Shown one piece after another: positions 8,220-16,008 of a stretch of 64,000 bases of DNA. This stretch comes from a virus. The stretch is from positions 25,261 to 89,260 of the IMG/VR virus record IMGVR_UViG_3300038465_000039, one strand, 5' to 3'. Made by a program: the position numbers and the translations under genes. The notes beneath the pieces are model-generated. The model was not told the DNA's origin and searched no databases. It worked only from the letters and a program-made list of their open reading frames with translations. How positions within the stretch are numbered: position 1 is the first letter of the stretch; every line of letters begins with the position of its first letter.

Positions 8220-8487
8220 GTTCAAAGTACCCCTTAAGTCGCCATTGAAATCGCGCGATGCCGTCGACGTAAAGCGTGATCGTTGAATGATCTCGGCTAT
8301 CGATGATTTGCATTCGATCAAGCGATACTCCGCATTCGTAAAAACACCGGATATGTTTTTCGAGTTCTGTGTACCGGCTTGCGAGAATTGATTTAACCCA
8401 ATCCTGATGGCTAGGGCTCAGTCGAGTCATTTGAGCCATAGCATCGACCGCAGGCCAATCGATCACGTATGGTAGTTCTTGAGCCAT
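8212..8487 (-). CDS. Unknown phage protein
   Basis: 91 aa, starting MAQELPYVIDWPAVDAMAQM. Mixed helical/beta pattern with a C-terminal ITLYVDGIARFQWRLKGYF. No recognised domain. It overlaps both neighbours, in line with its place in the leftward operon. Confidence 0.62.
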   Translation of the reverse strand: MAQELPYVIDWPAVDAMAQMTRLSPSHQDWVKSILASRYTELEKHIRCFYECGVSLDRMQIIDSRDHSTITLYVDGIARFQWRLKGYFEHD

Positions 8488-8690
8488 TGCCGACTTGCCT
8501 CCATGCGCGCATCTTCGAACGTCGGGCCCGGCGCCGGCGGCGCGAACTCGTTCATGGTGTGGCGGATGTCTTCGCCTCGTTGTCGCGCGCCGAACAGATA
8601 GGCGCGGAACTGATCTTCCGACATGCAGCCCGCTCGATATTCAGCACCGCGGGCATCGATGCGCTCCTGGCGCTCTTTCCAGTCAAGCAT
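8463..8690 (-). CDS. Unknown small phage protein
   Basis: 75 aa, charged N-terminus (MLDWKERQERIDARGAEYR), a central SEDQFRAYLFGARQRGEDIR segment and a Pro-rich stretch (FAPPAPGP). It begins 4 nt after the stop of the helicase gene. No known function. Confidence 0.62.
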   Translation of the reverse strand: MLDWKERQERIDARGAEYRAGCMSEDQFRAYLFGARQRGEDIRHTMNEFAPPAPGPTFEDARMEASRQWLKNYHT

Positions 8691-8693
8691 TTT

Positions 8694-9908
8694 TCAAACC
8701 GCTATGATGAGCGCTTCAGCAGCGCGAGTGATTGCTGTGTATCTCCATCGCCTCGGAATGTCGTCGCGGTCTCCGCGACCTCCGAACACATCACCTTCGT
8801 CGATCACAACGACCTTGTCCCACTGCGATCCTTGAGCCTTGTGAACAGTCGTGCAATACGCATAATCGAACTCATCGTAGTGACTGCGCTGCATCTTCTC
8901 CGGAAGGCGAAGGTCGTTTTCCTTGTTGTTCCAGAACCAATAGGCGTGCGGAACAGCGACGAATTCGGAGAAGTTCTCCTGGTCGATTGAATCTACCTCC
9001 AGATAGCTGACGTCCGGACGGCCCTTGCGCTTGGCCGCGAAGTCGCGGTCGCGCAATTCCTTCACCGTCCACATCGCGCCGTTCAGCAGGCCGCGGTCGC
9101 GTTTGTTCTTCAGGCAAATGACGCGGTCACCGACCACTGGCAGATGGTCGCCGGCGGGAAGCTTGCCCTGTGCGCGCAGTTCGTTGCGAATACGTCGATT
9201 GATCGTGACGCGGCTGTCATTTTTGCCGCACAAGATTTGCTCGGCCGCAAGTTCGCTGGACAGCTTCAGGTCGCCGCGGCGCAGGATTGAAACGCCTTGG
9301 CCGGCGCGCAGTCCCCTATGGCTGCCGATCGACAGCGTCTTGCCGAGCCGCACGTCGGTGGCGATGCGCACGATCGGGTTGTCGGCCGCCTGCCGGTGGA
9401 TCTCGGTCAGCATGACGTCCGGAGTTTTGACCTCGGTAAAGAAACCGGCGCCGCTGATGGGTGGTAACTGTGCGGGATCGCCGAGCACCAGGATGGGTGT
9501 GCCGAACGATGTGACGTCCTTGCCCAAATCTTCCGACACCATTGACGCCTCGTCGATTATAAGGAGCGCGGCACCGCGCAGCGCGCTATCCGGGTTGATC
9601 TCCCACATCGGTATCTCGCGGTCCTTTTCCTCGTCCTCGCGATTCTTGCGGCGCGGCTTGTAGATCAGCGAGTGCAGCGTCGAGGCACCGTGGCATCCCT
9701 TCTTGCGCATGACGAGGGCGGCTTTGCCTGTGAACGAGGCGAACAGCGTATCGCCGTCGCACATGCGCGCGATCTCGATTGCCAACGTCGTCTTGCCGGA
9801 GCCGGCGTATCCGAACAGGCGGAATATCTGCGGGCGACGTTCGGCGTCCATGTCCAGCCACTTCTGGACCGATACGAGGGCTTCGTGCTGTTGCGGGGAC
9901 CACTGCAT
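8694..9908 (-). CDS. Superfamily 1 DNA helicase (RecD2/Dda type)
   Basis: 404 aa from the ATG at 9908, which overlaps the stop of the small gene upstream (TGATG). Walker A FGYAGSGKTTL near residue 35, motif Ia FASFTGKAAL, Walker B LLIIDEASMVS, motif III LVLGDPAQLPP, motif IV-V region VIDEGDVFGG and YCTTVHKAQGSQWDKV, motif VI YTAITRAAEALI. All SF1B helicase motifs are present and in order. It probably acts in phage replication or recombination. The fused-looking GTG start at 9953 runs through 24-bp repeats and is less likely. Confidence 0.92.
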   Translation of the reverse strand: MQWSPQQHEALVSVQKWLDMDAERRPQIFRLFGYAGSGKTTLAIEIARMCDGDTLFASFTGKAALVMRKKGCHGASTLHSLIYKPRRKNREDEEKDREIPMWEINPDSALRGAALLIIDEASMVSEDLGKDVTSFGTPILVLGDPAQLPPISGAGFFTEVKTPDVMLTEIHRQAADNPIVRIATDVRLGKTLSIGSHRGLRAGQGVSILRRGDLKLSSELAAEQILCGKNDSRVTINRRIRNELRAQGKLPAGDHLPVVGDRVICLKNKRDRGLLNGAMWTVKELRDRDFAAKRKGRPDVSYLEVDSIDQENFSEFVAVPHAYWFWNNKENDLRLPEKMQRSHYDEFDYAYCTTVHKAQGSQWDKVVVIDEGDVFGGRGDRDDIPRRWRYTAITRAAEALIIAV

Positions 9909-10048
9909 CAGACGCTGCTGTTCCCCCGCGCCACGACGCTGCTGTTCCCCCACGCCACGACGCTGCAGCCGATCACGACGGCGATATTGCCAAGATTTAT
10001 GCAGGCGTCGAATTCAGCCTGACTGCGGACTTCGGTTCTCTTCTTCAT
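9908..10048 (-). CDS. Small protein with GNSSVVA repeats
   Basis: 46 aa, ATG at 10048 with GGAG about 10 nt upstream, ending in TGA that overlaps the helicase start (TGATG). After MKKRTEVRSQAEFDACI it contains two and a half copies of an eight-residue repeat (VVAWGNSS, VVARGNSS) encoded by 24-bp DNA repeats. Short regular repeats of this type fit a beta-helix-like stack, but the function is unknown. Coupling to the helicase start supports translation. Confidence 0.6.
   Translation of the reverse strand: MKKRTEVRSQAEFDACINLGNIAVVIGCSVVAWGNSSVVARGNSSV
9911..9966. repeat. Tandem 24-bp direct repeats (2.3 copies)
   Basis: Units at 9911-9934 and 9935-9958 differ by one base (position 9929 versus 9953); a partial third starts at 9959. 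Each unit begins GACGCTGCTGTTCCCC on the plus strand. They lie inside the 46-aa gene and encode its AxGNSSVV repeats, so copy-number change would keep the frame. Confidence 0.85.
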
Positions 10049-10068
10049 CGCATTTCTCCGTTCTGGTT

Positions 10069-11439
10069 TTACTGGTTTTTTAGCTTGAGCGCTCTCAACT
10101 TGGCTTCCTTGTCCTTGGTCAGTTCGTCGATCTGCTGCGGGGAAAGCAACTCATTCCGGTCGGCCCTGGTCGAGCCCCAAAGGTCGGTCACGGCCGCCTT
10201 GCTGGTGGCGGCGTCGAAGCTGTCCCTCATGAAGGTCATGTAGCCGGCAGCATCGTCGTAAGGTGTCTCGTCCGTCGTTTCGGTCTTTGCCGAGCCTGGG
10301 GAGGCCGTCTGTGCGGGTTCCTTCATGGCCGGGCTGTTGCGCCCGTCGTCCGGCGAGCCCTGTTCAGTGACTTCCGCAGCGGCTCCGGAGGCCTTGTCAC
10401 TTTTTGCCCCGTCGTTTGAGGCCGTTTCGGACCTTTCTTGCGCCATAGCTTGTGCGCCTTGCGTCACCTTGTCGGCGTTTCGTGCAATGGTCTCGCTGAT
10501 CCCGGAACTGATCGGGTCCGGCCCTGGCATAGCCTTCCGGAGGAATTCCTGTTCATCAATCGCCAGATCGGCAATTTTCCCGGTAGCGGGCCTTTCGGCC
10601 GGCGGGTCGTCTTTGCCGGGTCGATTATCCGTCGCCGGGTCGTCCTTGAGCGGGTTCTTGACCACGTCATGCGCCGGGCCTGGCTTGCCGAACAGGCTGT
10701 CGATCGTCTCGGTCCCGTCCCGAAGCGCCGTCCACATGCCGATCAGCCGCGGCATGTGCTCCAGCGTGATCGCCTCCTCGCCGGCGACATCGAGCGCTGC
10801 GAACACGCGGTCCGGCTCAACTCCCATCTTCTGGAACGCCTCGACCGATGAGCGGCGCCGGGTCGCCAAGGTCTTCTGGTCGCCCTGCAGCACCGCCAGC
10901 ACGCCTTTCCAGGCAGCACCCCAAATCGACTTCGGTACGGTCTTGAGGATGGCCTCGCGGCGCGCGATCGCCGCGCCAGCCGAAAAGGCTATATTCGTCA
11001 TGTCGGCGTTGAAGATGCCCTTGCGCCCGGTAATACTGCGGCGAACGGGAACGGTCTGGCCGTTGTTCATCTGCATGTCGATGCAGACGCCCTCGATGAT
11101 GACGGCCGCGCGCGCCGGATCCTTGGTGTCGAGCTCGACGAAGCGGGCGCCAGCGCGCATGTTGCCGTAGGACGCAAACACGAGCTCGGCGAAGCGCACA
11201 CTCGGTCCCACGATATCTTTGCCGGCGCGCGGGAGGGAATAGCAGCACTCGGCGGCGGTCTCCTCGTCCAGCGTGGCCCGGCTCATGATCTCGACCGAGA
11301 TCGCCTTGTCGGTGCGGCGCGGATAGCGCTTGGCGGTCGCGACCTGTTGGCTGATCTCGGCAGCGACGGCGCCGGACATCATTTCCACAGGCTCGTAGCC
11401 GGTGACTTCGCCTGTCTCGTTATCGATGATCTCGCTCAT
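10069..11439 (-). CDS. Probable recombination-associated protein (ssDNA-annealing-like), unverified
   Basis: 456 aa. Residues about 1-230 are a folded domain with conserved-looking stretches (EIMSRATLDEETAAECCY, LPRAGKDIVGPSVRFAEL, ADMTNIAFSAGAAIARREAI). Residues 260-400 are Asp/Pro/Ala/Glu-rich and probably disordered; the tail is charged (RADRNELLSPQQIDELTK). Its size, domain layout and place between a helicase and a RecE-like exonuclease recall single-strand annealing proteins, but I cannot assign a named SSAP family. RBS is unclear; ATG at 11439. Confidence 0.7.
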   Translation of the reverse strand: MSEIIDNETGEVTGYEPVEMMSGAVAAEISQQVATAKRYPRRTDKAISVEIMSRATLDEETAAECCYSLPRAGKDIVGPSVRFAELVFASYGNMRAGARFVELDTKDPARAAVIIEGVCIDMQMNNGQTVPVRRSITGRKGIFNADMTNIAFSAGAAIARREAILKTVPKSIWGAAWKGVLAVLQGDQKTLATRRRSSVEAFQKMGVEPDRVFAALDVAGEEAITLEHMPRLIGMWTALRDGTETIDSLFGKPGPAHDVVKNPLKDDPATDNRPGKDDPPAERPATGKIADLAIDEQEFLRKAMPGPDPISSGISETIARNADKVTQGAQAMAQERSETASNDGAKSDKASGAAAEVTEQGSPDDGRNSPAMKEPAQTASPGSAKTETTDETPYDDAAGYMTFMRDSFDAATSKAAVTDLWGSTRADRNELLSPQQIDELTKDKEAKLRALKLKNQ

Positions 11440-11452
11440 GGCTTGCTCGCTT

Positions 11453-11668
11453 TCAAAAGATTTGCATCAAAAGTTCCTCGCAGCCGAACACTTGCTCGGC
11501 TCCGCATGATTCGCATTCGTAATTTTGTGCGTCCGGTTCAACGCCATCGACCTCGAGGCCGCAGATCAGACAGAACCCGGGATTGTCGAGCGAGTTACCG
11601 CGGCGCTCGCATGCGGCGACGATAGCAGCGTCAGTGAGCATCGGGTGCCAAAGCTTCCGCGCAATCAT
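11453..11668 (-). CDS. Zinc-ribbon phage protein
   Basis: 71 aa from the ATG at 11668 (AAGGAAAAC upstream); an ATG nine codons later is an alternative. CLIC near residue 33 and CESC near residue 52 form a zinc ribbon, in the context RRGNSLDNPGFCLICG and NYECESCGAEQVFGCEELL. It resembles a small family seen in alphaproteobacterial phages. It lies just upstream of the 10069-11439 gene. The function is unknown. Confidence 0.75.
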   Translation of the reverse strand: MIARKLWHPMLTDAAIVAACERRGNSLDNPGFCLICGLEVDGVEPDAQNYECESCGAEQVFGCEELLMQIF

Positions 11669-11689
11669 CCTGTTTTCCTTTCGGGTGTG

Positions 11690-11833
11690 TCACGTCTTCG
11701 GCGCGCGCCATGCACTCGCTGACCTGCTTGTGATGTCGGCTGGCGAATTCCTTGCGTGCGGCAAGCTGCTCATGGCCTGGATGTATTCCTGCGGCACGTC
11801 GACGTGCCAGCACTGATAGGTGTATGTGCTCAT
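11690..11833 (-). CDS. Small phage protein, possibly frameshifted
   Basis: 47 aa starting MSTYTYQCWHVDVPQEY, coupled to the upstream gene by ATGA. After about residue 28 (SSLPHAR) the product becomes Ser/Ala/Arg-rich. The other frame reads KEFASRHHKQVSECMARAED and continues to 11631, which looks more like natural protein. An indel near 11750 may have broken the gene. The function is unknown. Confidence 0.45.
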   Translation of the reverse strand: MSTYTYQCWHVDVPQEYIQAMSSLPHARNSPADITSRSASAWRAPKT

Positions 11834-12120
11834 GACGAACACCACGCGCCGATCATCCAGTGAGCGACTCCGTCCTTTAGGAAGGTGACCACTTTCGCGT
11901 CCTCCCACTTGTTGCAATTTTCGTCCAGCCACGCACGCGCGTCGGTATCACGGTCGAAGGTTTTGTCAGCAAATGAGAGGCCAGTAGCCATTCCAAAGCC
12001 GCCGGAATAGGAATGGCCATTTTCGTACCGATCCTCGTCCTGAGCTTTCGCGAAGGCTTCTTTCACCTCGTTGCGAGTCAGTGTGCCGACGAGCACCATT
12101 TCTTGAAACTCGGCTCCCAT
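11830..12120 (-). CDS. Unknown conserved-type phage protein
   Basis: 96 aa. A central glycine motif (GHSYSGGFGMATGLSF) is followed by a WLDENCNKWEDAKVV segment and a Trp-containing C-terminus. The start lies directly after the stop of the upstream gene. No function is recognised. Confidence 0.7.
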   Translation of the reverse strand: MGAEFQEMVLVGTLTRNEVKEAFAKAQDEDRYENGHSYSGGFGMATGLSFADKTFDRDTDARAWLDENCNKWEDAKVVTFLKDGVAHWMIGAWCSS

Positions 12121-12121
12121 C

Positions 12122-12568
12122 TTACTGCCCCCTCGTCAGCTTCTTGAGGTTCTTGCGAACCTGCGCGTCATGCTTCTTTGTTGGGGCCTTGATCACCTTG
12201 AGAACATCAGGATCAATAAAGTCCTCCCAAAACGGCATTGAGTTTCCGCCGCTGTATGGCGGAACCTCCTGCAGCTTCGCCATCTCGGTCCAGACCCGCA
12301 GATAGGAGTCGTGAAGCGCCTTATCCGCCACGCTGGATTTGAAATTGTCATAGGTGATCCGATCGACCTCACCGCAGAGCGCAGCCTTCACGGCCTCGCG
12401 CTTCACAGGGGCTCGATAGAGATAGTCGGACTTCGTGTAGCGAGAGACCTTGGCGCCAGGGAATATCTTTTCGATATCACCCTTTCTGCGCGCCCGGATC
12501 ATCAGTTCATCGCGAGCACAGTCCTTGCTCACCACTGATAAGAAAAAATCGTTTCCGCAGATCCACAC
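12122..12568 (-). CDS. Conserved phage protein, first gene after an operator-bearing promoter
   Basis: 148 aa, starting MWICGNDFFLSVVSKDCARDE. RARRKGDIEKIFPGAKV and SDYLYRAPVKREAV give a recognisable phage-hypothetical pattern (about 110 residues of mixed alpha/beta), ending in a Lys-rich tail. The first ATG is used; the promoter with the inverted repeat lies only 25-65 nt upstream, so the leader is very short. The function is unknown. Confidence 0.75.
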   Translation of the reverse strand: MWICGNDFFLSVVSKDCARDELMIRARRKGDIEKIFPGAKVSRYTKSDYLYRAPVKREAVKAALCGEVDRITYDNFKSSVADKALHDSYLRVWTEMAKLQEVPPYSGGNSMPFWEDFIDPDVLKVIKAPTKKHDAQVRKNLKKLTRGQ

Positions 12569-12593
12569 GAGCGTCTTCCTCCGCTTTGTGTTG

Positions 12594-12632
12594 CACTAAA
12601 CTATTAGTATAGATGATTTGCCCCGACATCAA
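12594..12632 (-). promoter_or_regulatory. Leftward promoter with 17-bp inverted-repeat operator (copy 2)
   Basis: Minus strand: -35 TTGATG (12632-12627), 17-nt spacer, -10 TACTAA (12609-12604); TATACT with a 15-nt spacer is an alternative -10. The operator reads TATACTAATAGTTTAGT on the minus strand, an ACTAA/TTAGT inverted repeat, and is identical over 17 nt to the copy at 38.7 kb. Confidence 0.62.
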
Positions 12633-12634
12633 GC

Positions 12635-12979
12635 CTAAAACGGGATCAAATCGATGTATTTTTCGGCCGCAGCCATGGCGAGGCCCAACCGTGGCGTTGC
12701 CGCGTTGAACTGGCTCAAGGTCTTGGCCCGCAGTATGTTTTCGCAGGCCCTGTATAAGTCGGTCAACGGTACGGACGATTCCTGATCTTTCCGCCTCAAT
12801 ATCTCCAGATCGTTCGTTGCCGTCGTCAGTCGCTGATTGGCTTTTCCTAACTCAAGCCGCATCTCGGCAAGAAGCCTGCCGGTCTGGGCGGCCAGGTTCT
12901 CAGCCTCAGTCGTTTTGATGTGCGCAGCCGATTCGATGGAATCAATGAGTCGCTGCAGAACAATCTTTTTCATGGACAT
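12635..12979 (-). CDS. Coiled-coil-like unknown protein
   Basis: 114 aa. The N-terminal 70 residues show a heptad-like helical pattern (IDSIESAAHIKTTEAENLAA, LEILRRKDQE); the C-terminus is also helical (AMAAAEKYIDLIPF). The ATG at 12979 overlaps the upstream stop (TAATG). No domain is recognised. Confidence 0.65.
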   Translation of the reverse strand: MSMKKIVLQRLIDSIESAAHIKTTEAENLAAQTGRLLAEMRLELGKANQRLTTATNDLEILRRKDQESSVPLTDLYRACENILRAKTLSQFNAATPRLGLAMAAAEKYIDLIPF

Positions 12980-13296
12980 TATCCGTGCTCCTGGTTCTGG
13001 CGCTTCTTACGTCGGGCCAGCGCCGCCTTCCCTATCTTCGCCGCCATGTCGATACCGGCCGTCGAATGCTGTGCGAGCATCCGGATGCCGCGCGTGATCG
13101 CCTCCGCCATGTCGGCTTCCGTGCCGGCGCAGGCCGAGCACAGCGGCGGCGTCGCGCCTTCAACCTTGACCCATGAGCACGTCAGCGGCGTCTTTCGGCC
13201 GCCGTCTTTCGGCATCAGGCAGGCGTTGTGTTCCGTGCATTTGCAGACACGGCAAGCCGGGCCGTCGTTCTTCAAGGGCTTGTGGACCGGGGGCAT
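12979..13296 (-). CDS. Cysteine-rich phage zinc protein
   Basis: 105 aa from the ATG at 13296 (TGATG). The motif CRVCKCTEHNAC near residue 15, then TCSWV and CSAC, gives a five- to six-cysteine metal site of the kind (CxxCxCTxxxAC...W) common in phage and alphaproteobacterial proteins. The C-terminus is basic (KAALARRKKRQNQ). The function is unknown; nucleic-acid contact is possible. Confidence 0.72.
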   Translation of the reverse strand: MPPVHKPLKNDGPACRVCKCTEHNACLMPKDGGRKTPLTCSWVKVEGATPPLCSACAGTEADMAEAITRGIRMLAQHSTAGIDMAAKIGKAALARRKKRQNQEHG

Positions 13297-13562
13297 CAGC
13301 GTTCCCCCACTGTTGCCACGGGTTGCCGTCGCAGGCATTCGTCGAACCTTGACAGGATAGCCCGGCGCATCTGCTTATTCAGCGGCTGGATAGCAAAAAA
13401 CGCCGCCGCCGATACCAGGACAACGTCGAACAGTTCTTCGGCGTCGGGTGCTGTTAGAGCATTGATCGCGGCATCAATTCCTTCGCTGATCTTGCTTGCC
13501 GCATGTTGGACCGCAGGACTAACCGGGCGATCGAACGTGAATTTGGTAATTGATCTATCCAT
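13296..13562 (-). CDS. Small helical protein, unknown
   Basis: 88 aa from the ATG at 13562 (GAGGAAG upstream), starting MDRSITKFTFDRPVSPAV. Mostly helical with a hydrophobic patch (LFDVVLVSAAAFFAI). A similar helical small protein, possibly related, occurs at 17305-17550. It is the first gene after the terminator at 13596-13632, so it needs read-through or its own promoter. Confidence 0.62.
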   Translation of the reverse strand: MDRSITKFTFDRPVSPAVQHAASKISEGIDAAINALTAPDAEELFDVVLVSAAAFFAIQPLNKQMRRAILSRFDECLRRQPVATVGER

Positions 13563-13595
13563 TTTGCGATCTTCCTCACGATGCCAAAGGATTTC

Positions 13596-13632
13596 AAAAA
13601 AGAGCCGGGGACCCATTCGCGGCGTCCCCGGC
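13596..13632 (-). terminator. Leftward rho-independent terminator
   Basis: A 9-bp perfect stem (GCCGGGGAC with GTCCCCGGC) and a run of six A on the plus strand (T on the minus strand) directly beyond it. It stands 44 nt downstream of the exonuclease gene in the leftward direction and so separates the exonuclease unit from the genes below. Confidence 0.88.
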
Positions 13633-13675
13633 AGTTGCCGCCTTGGCCGTGCGGGCCTTCGACGGTCGCGGAAGT

Positions 13676-14668
13676 TCAGCGCGCCCTCGGCGACAACTTG
13701 CCGAACGCATATGGTAGTTGCGCGATATCGAGCTCGGTCACTTCGTGACCGGGCAGCCATCGATCAGTACCGTGCTTTTCCTTCGCCATTTTGTAGAGGC
13801 TGATGGCGATATCGATGTCCTGGCGCGCGCCTTCGAGAATCGGATTACCCGGTGACAGCACGCACGACCACGCATCCGGAGCGCCCTTCTTTGGAATGAA
13901 AACCAGTTGGAAGGCGAAGGTCTTTTGACCGACGCATCGAGCGAGGAAGCTGAGAAGTTGGTCGGCACCCTCAGTCTCCGGTCCAACGATTTCACCGTCG
14001 CCCATAAAAACAAAACCCGCATCAAGTAACGCCGGCATTTGGCGGCGCCCCTCCATGTAGTGCTCGGCCGGAATGTCGTAGCGATAGGTCGAGATATCGA
14101 GGAGGCATGCCTGATCGAGCGGCCGTTCCCGCTCGTTGGCGATTGTCTTGATATCTCCGATGCCTTTGATCTTCAGTTTGTCGAGCCGTGCCTTGCAGCG
14201 GACGCCATCCTTGCGCGTCCAGAAGATCGAGACTTCGGACAGGCCGTTGTCGAGACAGCCCTTGAGTTCGGGGTCGGCATCGAGAACCTGCTTGCAGCCG
14301 AGAACGAAATCATAATCTTCTTGTGCGAGGAGTTCCTGATCTTCCATCAGCTTTGCCTTCGCGGCCTTGGTAAGCTGCGCTTTTTCAGGCGGTGTTAAAT
14401 CGTCGTCCGGTCCGTAAGGACCGCGGACATATTCGGCCGAGAATAGATCAAACCCATCGAGCAAAAGTCGATGTGTCGCTTGGCCCAGGATCAGCGATGG
14501 AGTTTTCTTCTCCTTCGGCCGCTTCGGGTTCATGGCCGACTTGTGCCAGAACAGGTTCGGGCCCTTGAGCAAATCGCGGATGTTGCTCGATCCGAGCGAG
14601 TCGTCAGCATGATAGCGTTCGGAACTGAGACCGATATAGATCCCGTCTGCAAGTTGGGTCTTCGCCAT
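13676..14668 (-). CDS. RecE-like PD-(D/E)XK exonuclease (DUF3799 type)
   Basis: 330 aa from the ATG at 14668; the upstream in-frame codons are the RBS GGAGGAAG itself. N-terminal substrate-recognition region YIGLSSERYHADDSLGSSN; GQATHRLLLDG (motif I helix with His); the catalytic core CKARLDKLKIKGIGDIKT holds the PD...ExK-type residues (D, D-x-K); then ISTYRYDIPAEHYMEG (motif IV Tyr). This matches exonuclease VIII/RecE-like nucleases that pair with an annealing protein in phage recombination. Confidence 0.88.
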   Translation of the reverse strand: MAKTQLADGIYIGLSSERYHADDSLGSSNIRDLLKGPNLFWHKSAMNPKRPKEKKTPSLILGQATHRLLLDGFDLFSAEYVRGPYGPDDDLTPPEKAQLTKAAKAKLMEDQELLAQEDYDFVLGCKQVLDADPELKGCLDNGLSEVSIFWTRKDGVRCKARLDKLKIKGIGDIKTIANERERPLDQACLLDISTYRYDIPAEHYMEGRRQMPALLDAGFVFMGDGEIVGPETEGADQLLSFLARCVGQKTFAFQLVFIPKKGAPDAWSCVLSPGNPILEGARQDIDIAISLYKMAKEKHGTDRWLPGHEVTELDIAQLPYAFGKLSPRAR

Positions 14669-14700
14669 GGCTTCCTCCATTGGGCGGTTACGATTGACGC

Positions 14701-14729
14701 AGGATATACTTATAGGTTAGTCCGTTCAA
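14701..14729 (-). promoter_or_regulatory. Leftward promoter with inverted-repeat operator (copy 3)
   Basis: Minus strand: -35 TTGAAC (14729-14724), 17-nt spacer, -10 TATCCT (14706-14701). The spacer contains the operator, reading TATACTTATAGGTTAGT on the plus strand (14705-14721). It directly precedes the exonuclease gene and follows the stop of the gene at 14726. Confidence 0.58.
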
Positions 14730-14980
14730 GCCCCGTCCGGGACAGGTTCCAACATTTCTCGGGAGGCCCAAAACTCCCGACCGTCCTCGAATCGAATCTT
14801 GCATAGAGCAACGCCGTCGCTTCGGTCTTCCGGTTGAACTGAAAAATCGGTCAACAGCCTGCATCGCTTCCCGATGTAACGATCTCCAAAGAATAAAGCC
14901 ATTTGATATGGCGCATAGATGCAAACCGCCTGATCGCCGGCGCGCGGATCGAAGTCATCTTCGGGTTTGAGTGCGGTCAT
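14726..14980 (-). CDS. Unknown small beta-rich protein
   Basis: 84 aa, starting MTALKPEDDFDPRAGDQAV. The alternating pattern (CRLLTDFSV, ALCKIRFEDGREFWA) suggests a small beta-barrel such as an SH3-like fold, but no family is recognised. It is coupled upstream by ATGA. Confidence 0.6.
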   Translation of the reverse strand: MTALKPEDDFDPRAGDQAVCIYAPYQMALFFGDRYIGKRCRLLTDFSVQPEDRSDGVALCKIRFEDGREFWASREMLEPVPDGA

Positions 14981-15114
14981 TTTTTCTCTCGAATTTTTCT
15001 TAATCGATTTTCAAGCTTGGCCTTTTCTCGTTCCAGTCTTCGTATCTGACGAGTGACAGCAATAATTTCCTTGAGAAGGTACTGTACAAAAACCAGAGAA
15101 TTATCCGGCTTCAT
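14977..15114 (-). CDS. 45-aa coiled-coil protein
   Basis: Starts MKPDNSLVFVQYLLKE; the rest is a basic coiled-coil (IRRLEREKAKLENRLRKIR). Both ends overlap the neighbours as ATGA, which supports translation despite the small size. The function is unknown. Confidence 0.6.
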   Translation of the reverse strand: MKPDNSLVFVQYLLKEIIAVTRQIRRLEREKAKLENRLRKIREKK

Positions 15115-15584
15115 GTCAGCGGATCCCATCGGATCAGGACACCCTCGAACTTGTCGACGCCGGGATGCTCGTCGCGCCAGAACGCTTTCATCTCGTCCCA
15201 TGTCTCGAAACCATCGGCCTGCGCGAACAAGTGGAGGCGTTCGTCGTAAAAACAATTCTCGGCCACTTTGCCGCCGCCGACGATGGCGCTACCCCAAAAG
15301 ATAAACTCCAGCTTAACAGGCAGCGCAGAAGTGCACCGACCGTCCCCGATCTTGAAGCACTGCTTGGTCCGCATGCCGTGATAGAGTTGCACGGTCTCGC
15401 CGACGCGCGCATGCCGGCGTTTGCCGATCGCGCGGATGGTCTGACGCTTTGGCCAGATCTTAGGACCGATGCGATATCCTGCTGGCGCGGTTGGATCATC
15501 GACGATCTTGGGTTCGACCGGCAAGATTCCGAGGCCGACCCTGATCGGGTCGACGAAACGCTTTTTGAATGAATAAGCTGTCAT
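15111..15584 (-). CDS. ASCH/PUA-like domain protein
   Basis: 157 aa from the ATG at 15584 (ATGA overlap). KRQTIRAIGKRRHARVGETV, QLYHGMRTKQCFKIGD and a C-terminal AQADGFETWDEMKAFWRDEH correspond to the ASCH fold (beta-barrel related to PUA). ASCH proteins bind RNA or nucleotides and some are nucleases or amidohydrolases; the phage role is unknown. Confidence 0.78.
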   Translation of the reverse strand: MTAYSFKKRFVDPIRVGLGILPVEPKIVDDPTAPAGYRIGPKIWPKRQTIRAIGKRRHARVGETVQLYHGMRTKQCFKIGDGRCTSALPVKLEFIFWGSAIVGGGKVAENCFYDERLHLFAQADGFETWDEMKAFWRDEHPGVDKFEGVLIRWDPLT

Positions 15585-15826
15585 TTGTACGGCGGCCTCA
15601 GATGCGATGTATCCGGCTCGGCAACAACTTCCGGCTCCCACTCCATCCCAAGTGCCTTGATGATTTCGAGAAGCCGTAGGATGGTTTCGTTTCCTTCGGG
15701 GCCATTGTACACGCCGTCGCGCGCGTAGCGCTCAATCGTCGGAAGCGTATCGGGCTCGCTAGGGTTCGGCGCGTAAAACTGGTAATCGCGTATCCCGTTC
15801 AGGATTTCGTGGATATCGGTTGCCAT
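15581..15826 (-). CDS. Unknown small protein
   Basis: 81 aa from the ATG at 15826 (TGATG). MATDIHEILNGIRDYQFY, an acidic middle and ILRLLEIIKALGMEWEP at the C-terminus. No known domain; the coupling on both sides supports it. Confidence 0.6.
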   Translation of the reverse strand: MATDIHEILNGIRDYQFYAPNPSEPDTLPTIERYARDGVYNGPEGNETILRLLEIIKALGMEWEPEVVAEPDTSHLRPPYK

Positions 15827-16008
15827 CAGAACAATCTCCCCTGTGATTCGATCGCTCGCAATTCCTGCAGCAACTCCTCGCGGTTCCGAAGTATCTCCAG
15901 AGCCCACTTCAGCGAAGTCGGGACAAGAACGTCCAGCGCGTCGAGCGCTGACCGCAAGGTGTCCGCGGTCTCGTTGTCGGCGAGCAGTTGCTGTCGATCG
16001 CGCGGCAT
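15826..16008 (-). CDS. Small helical protein
   Basis: 60 aa from the ATG at 16008 (TGATG overlap with the upstream stop). MPRDRQQLLADNETADTLRS followed by LRNREELLQELRAIESQG, predicted helical throughout. The function is unknown. Confidence 0.58.
   Translation of the reverse strand: MPRDRQQLLADNETADTLRSALDALDVLVPTSLKWALEILRNREELLQELRAIESQGRLF

Noticed and set aside
9908-9953. GTG at 9953 as helicase start
   Set aside because: It would run through the repeat DNA already used by the 46-aa gene in another frame; the ATG at 9908 is stop/start-coupled and begins the family-like sequence.
10325-11170. 281-aa plus-strand open frame
   Set aside because: Antiparallel to the 456-aa leftward gene, Ser/Ala/Pro/Arg-rich shadow with no motif.
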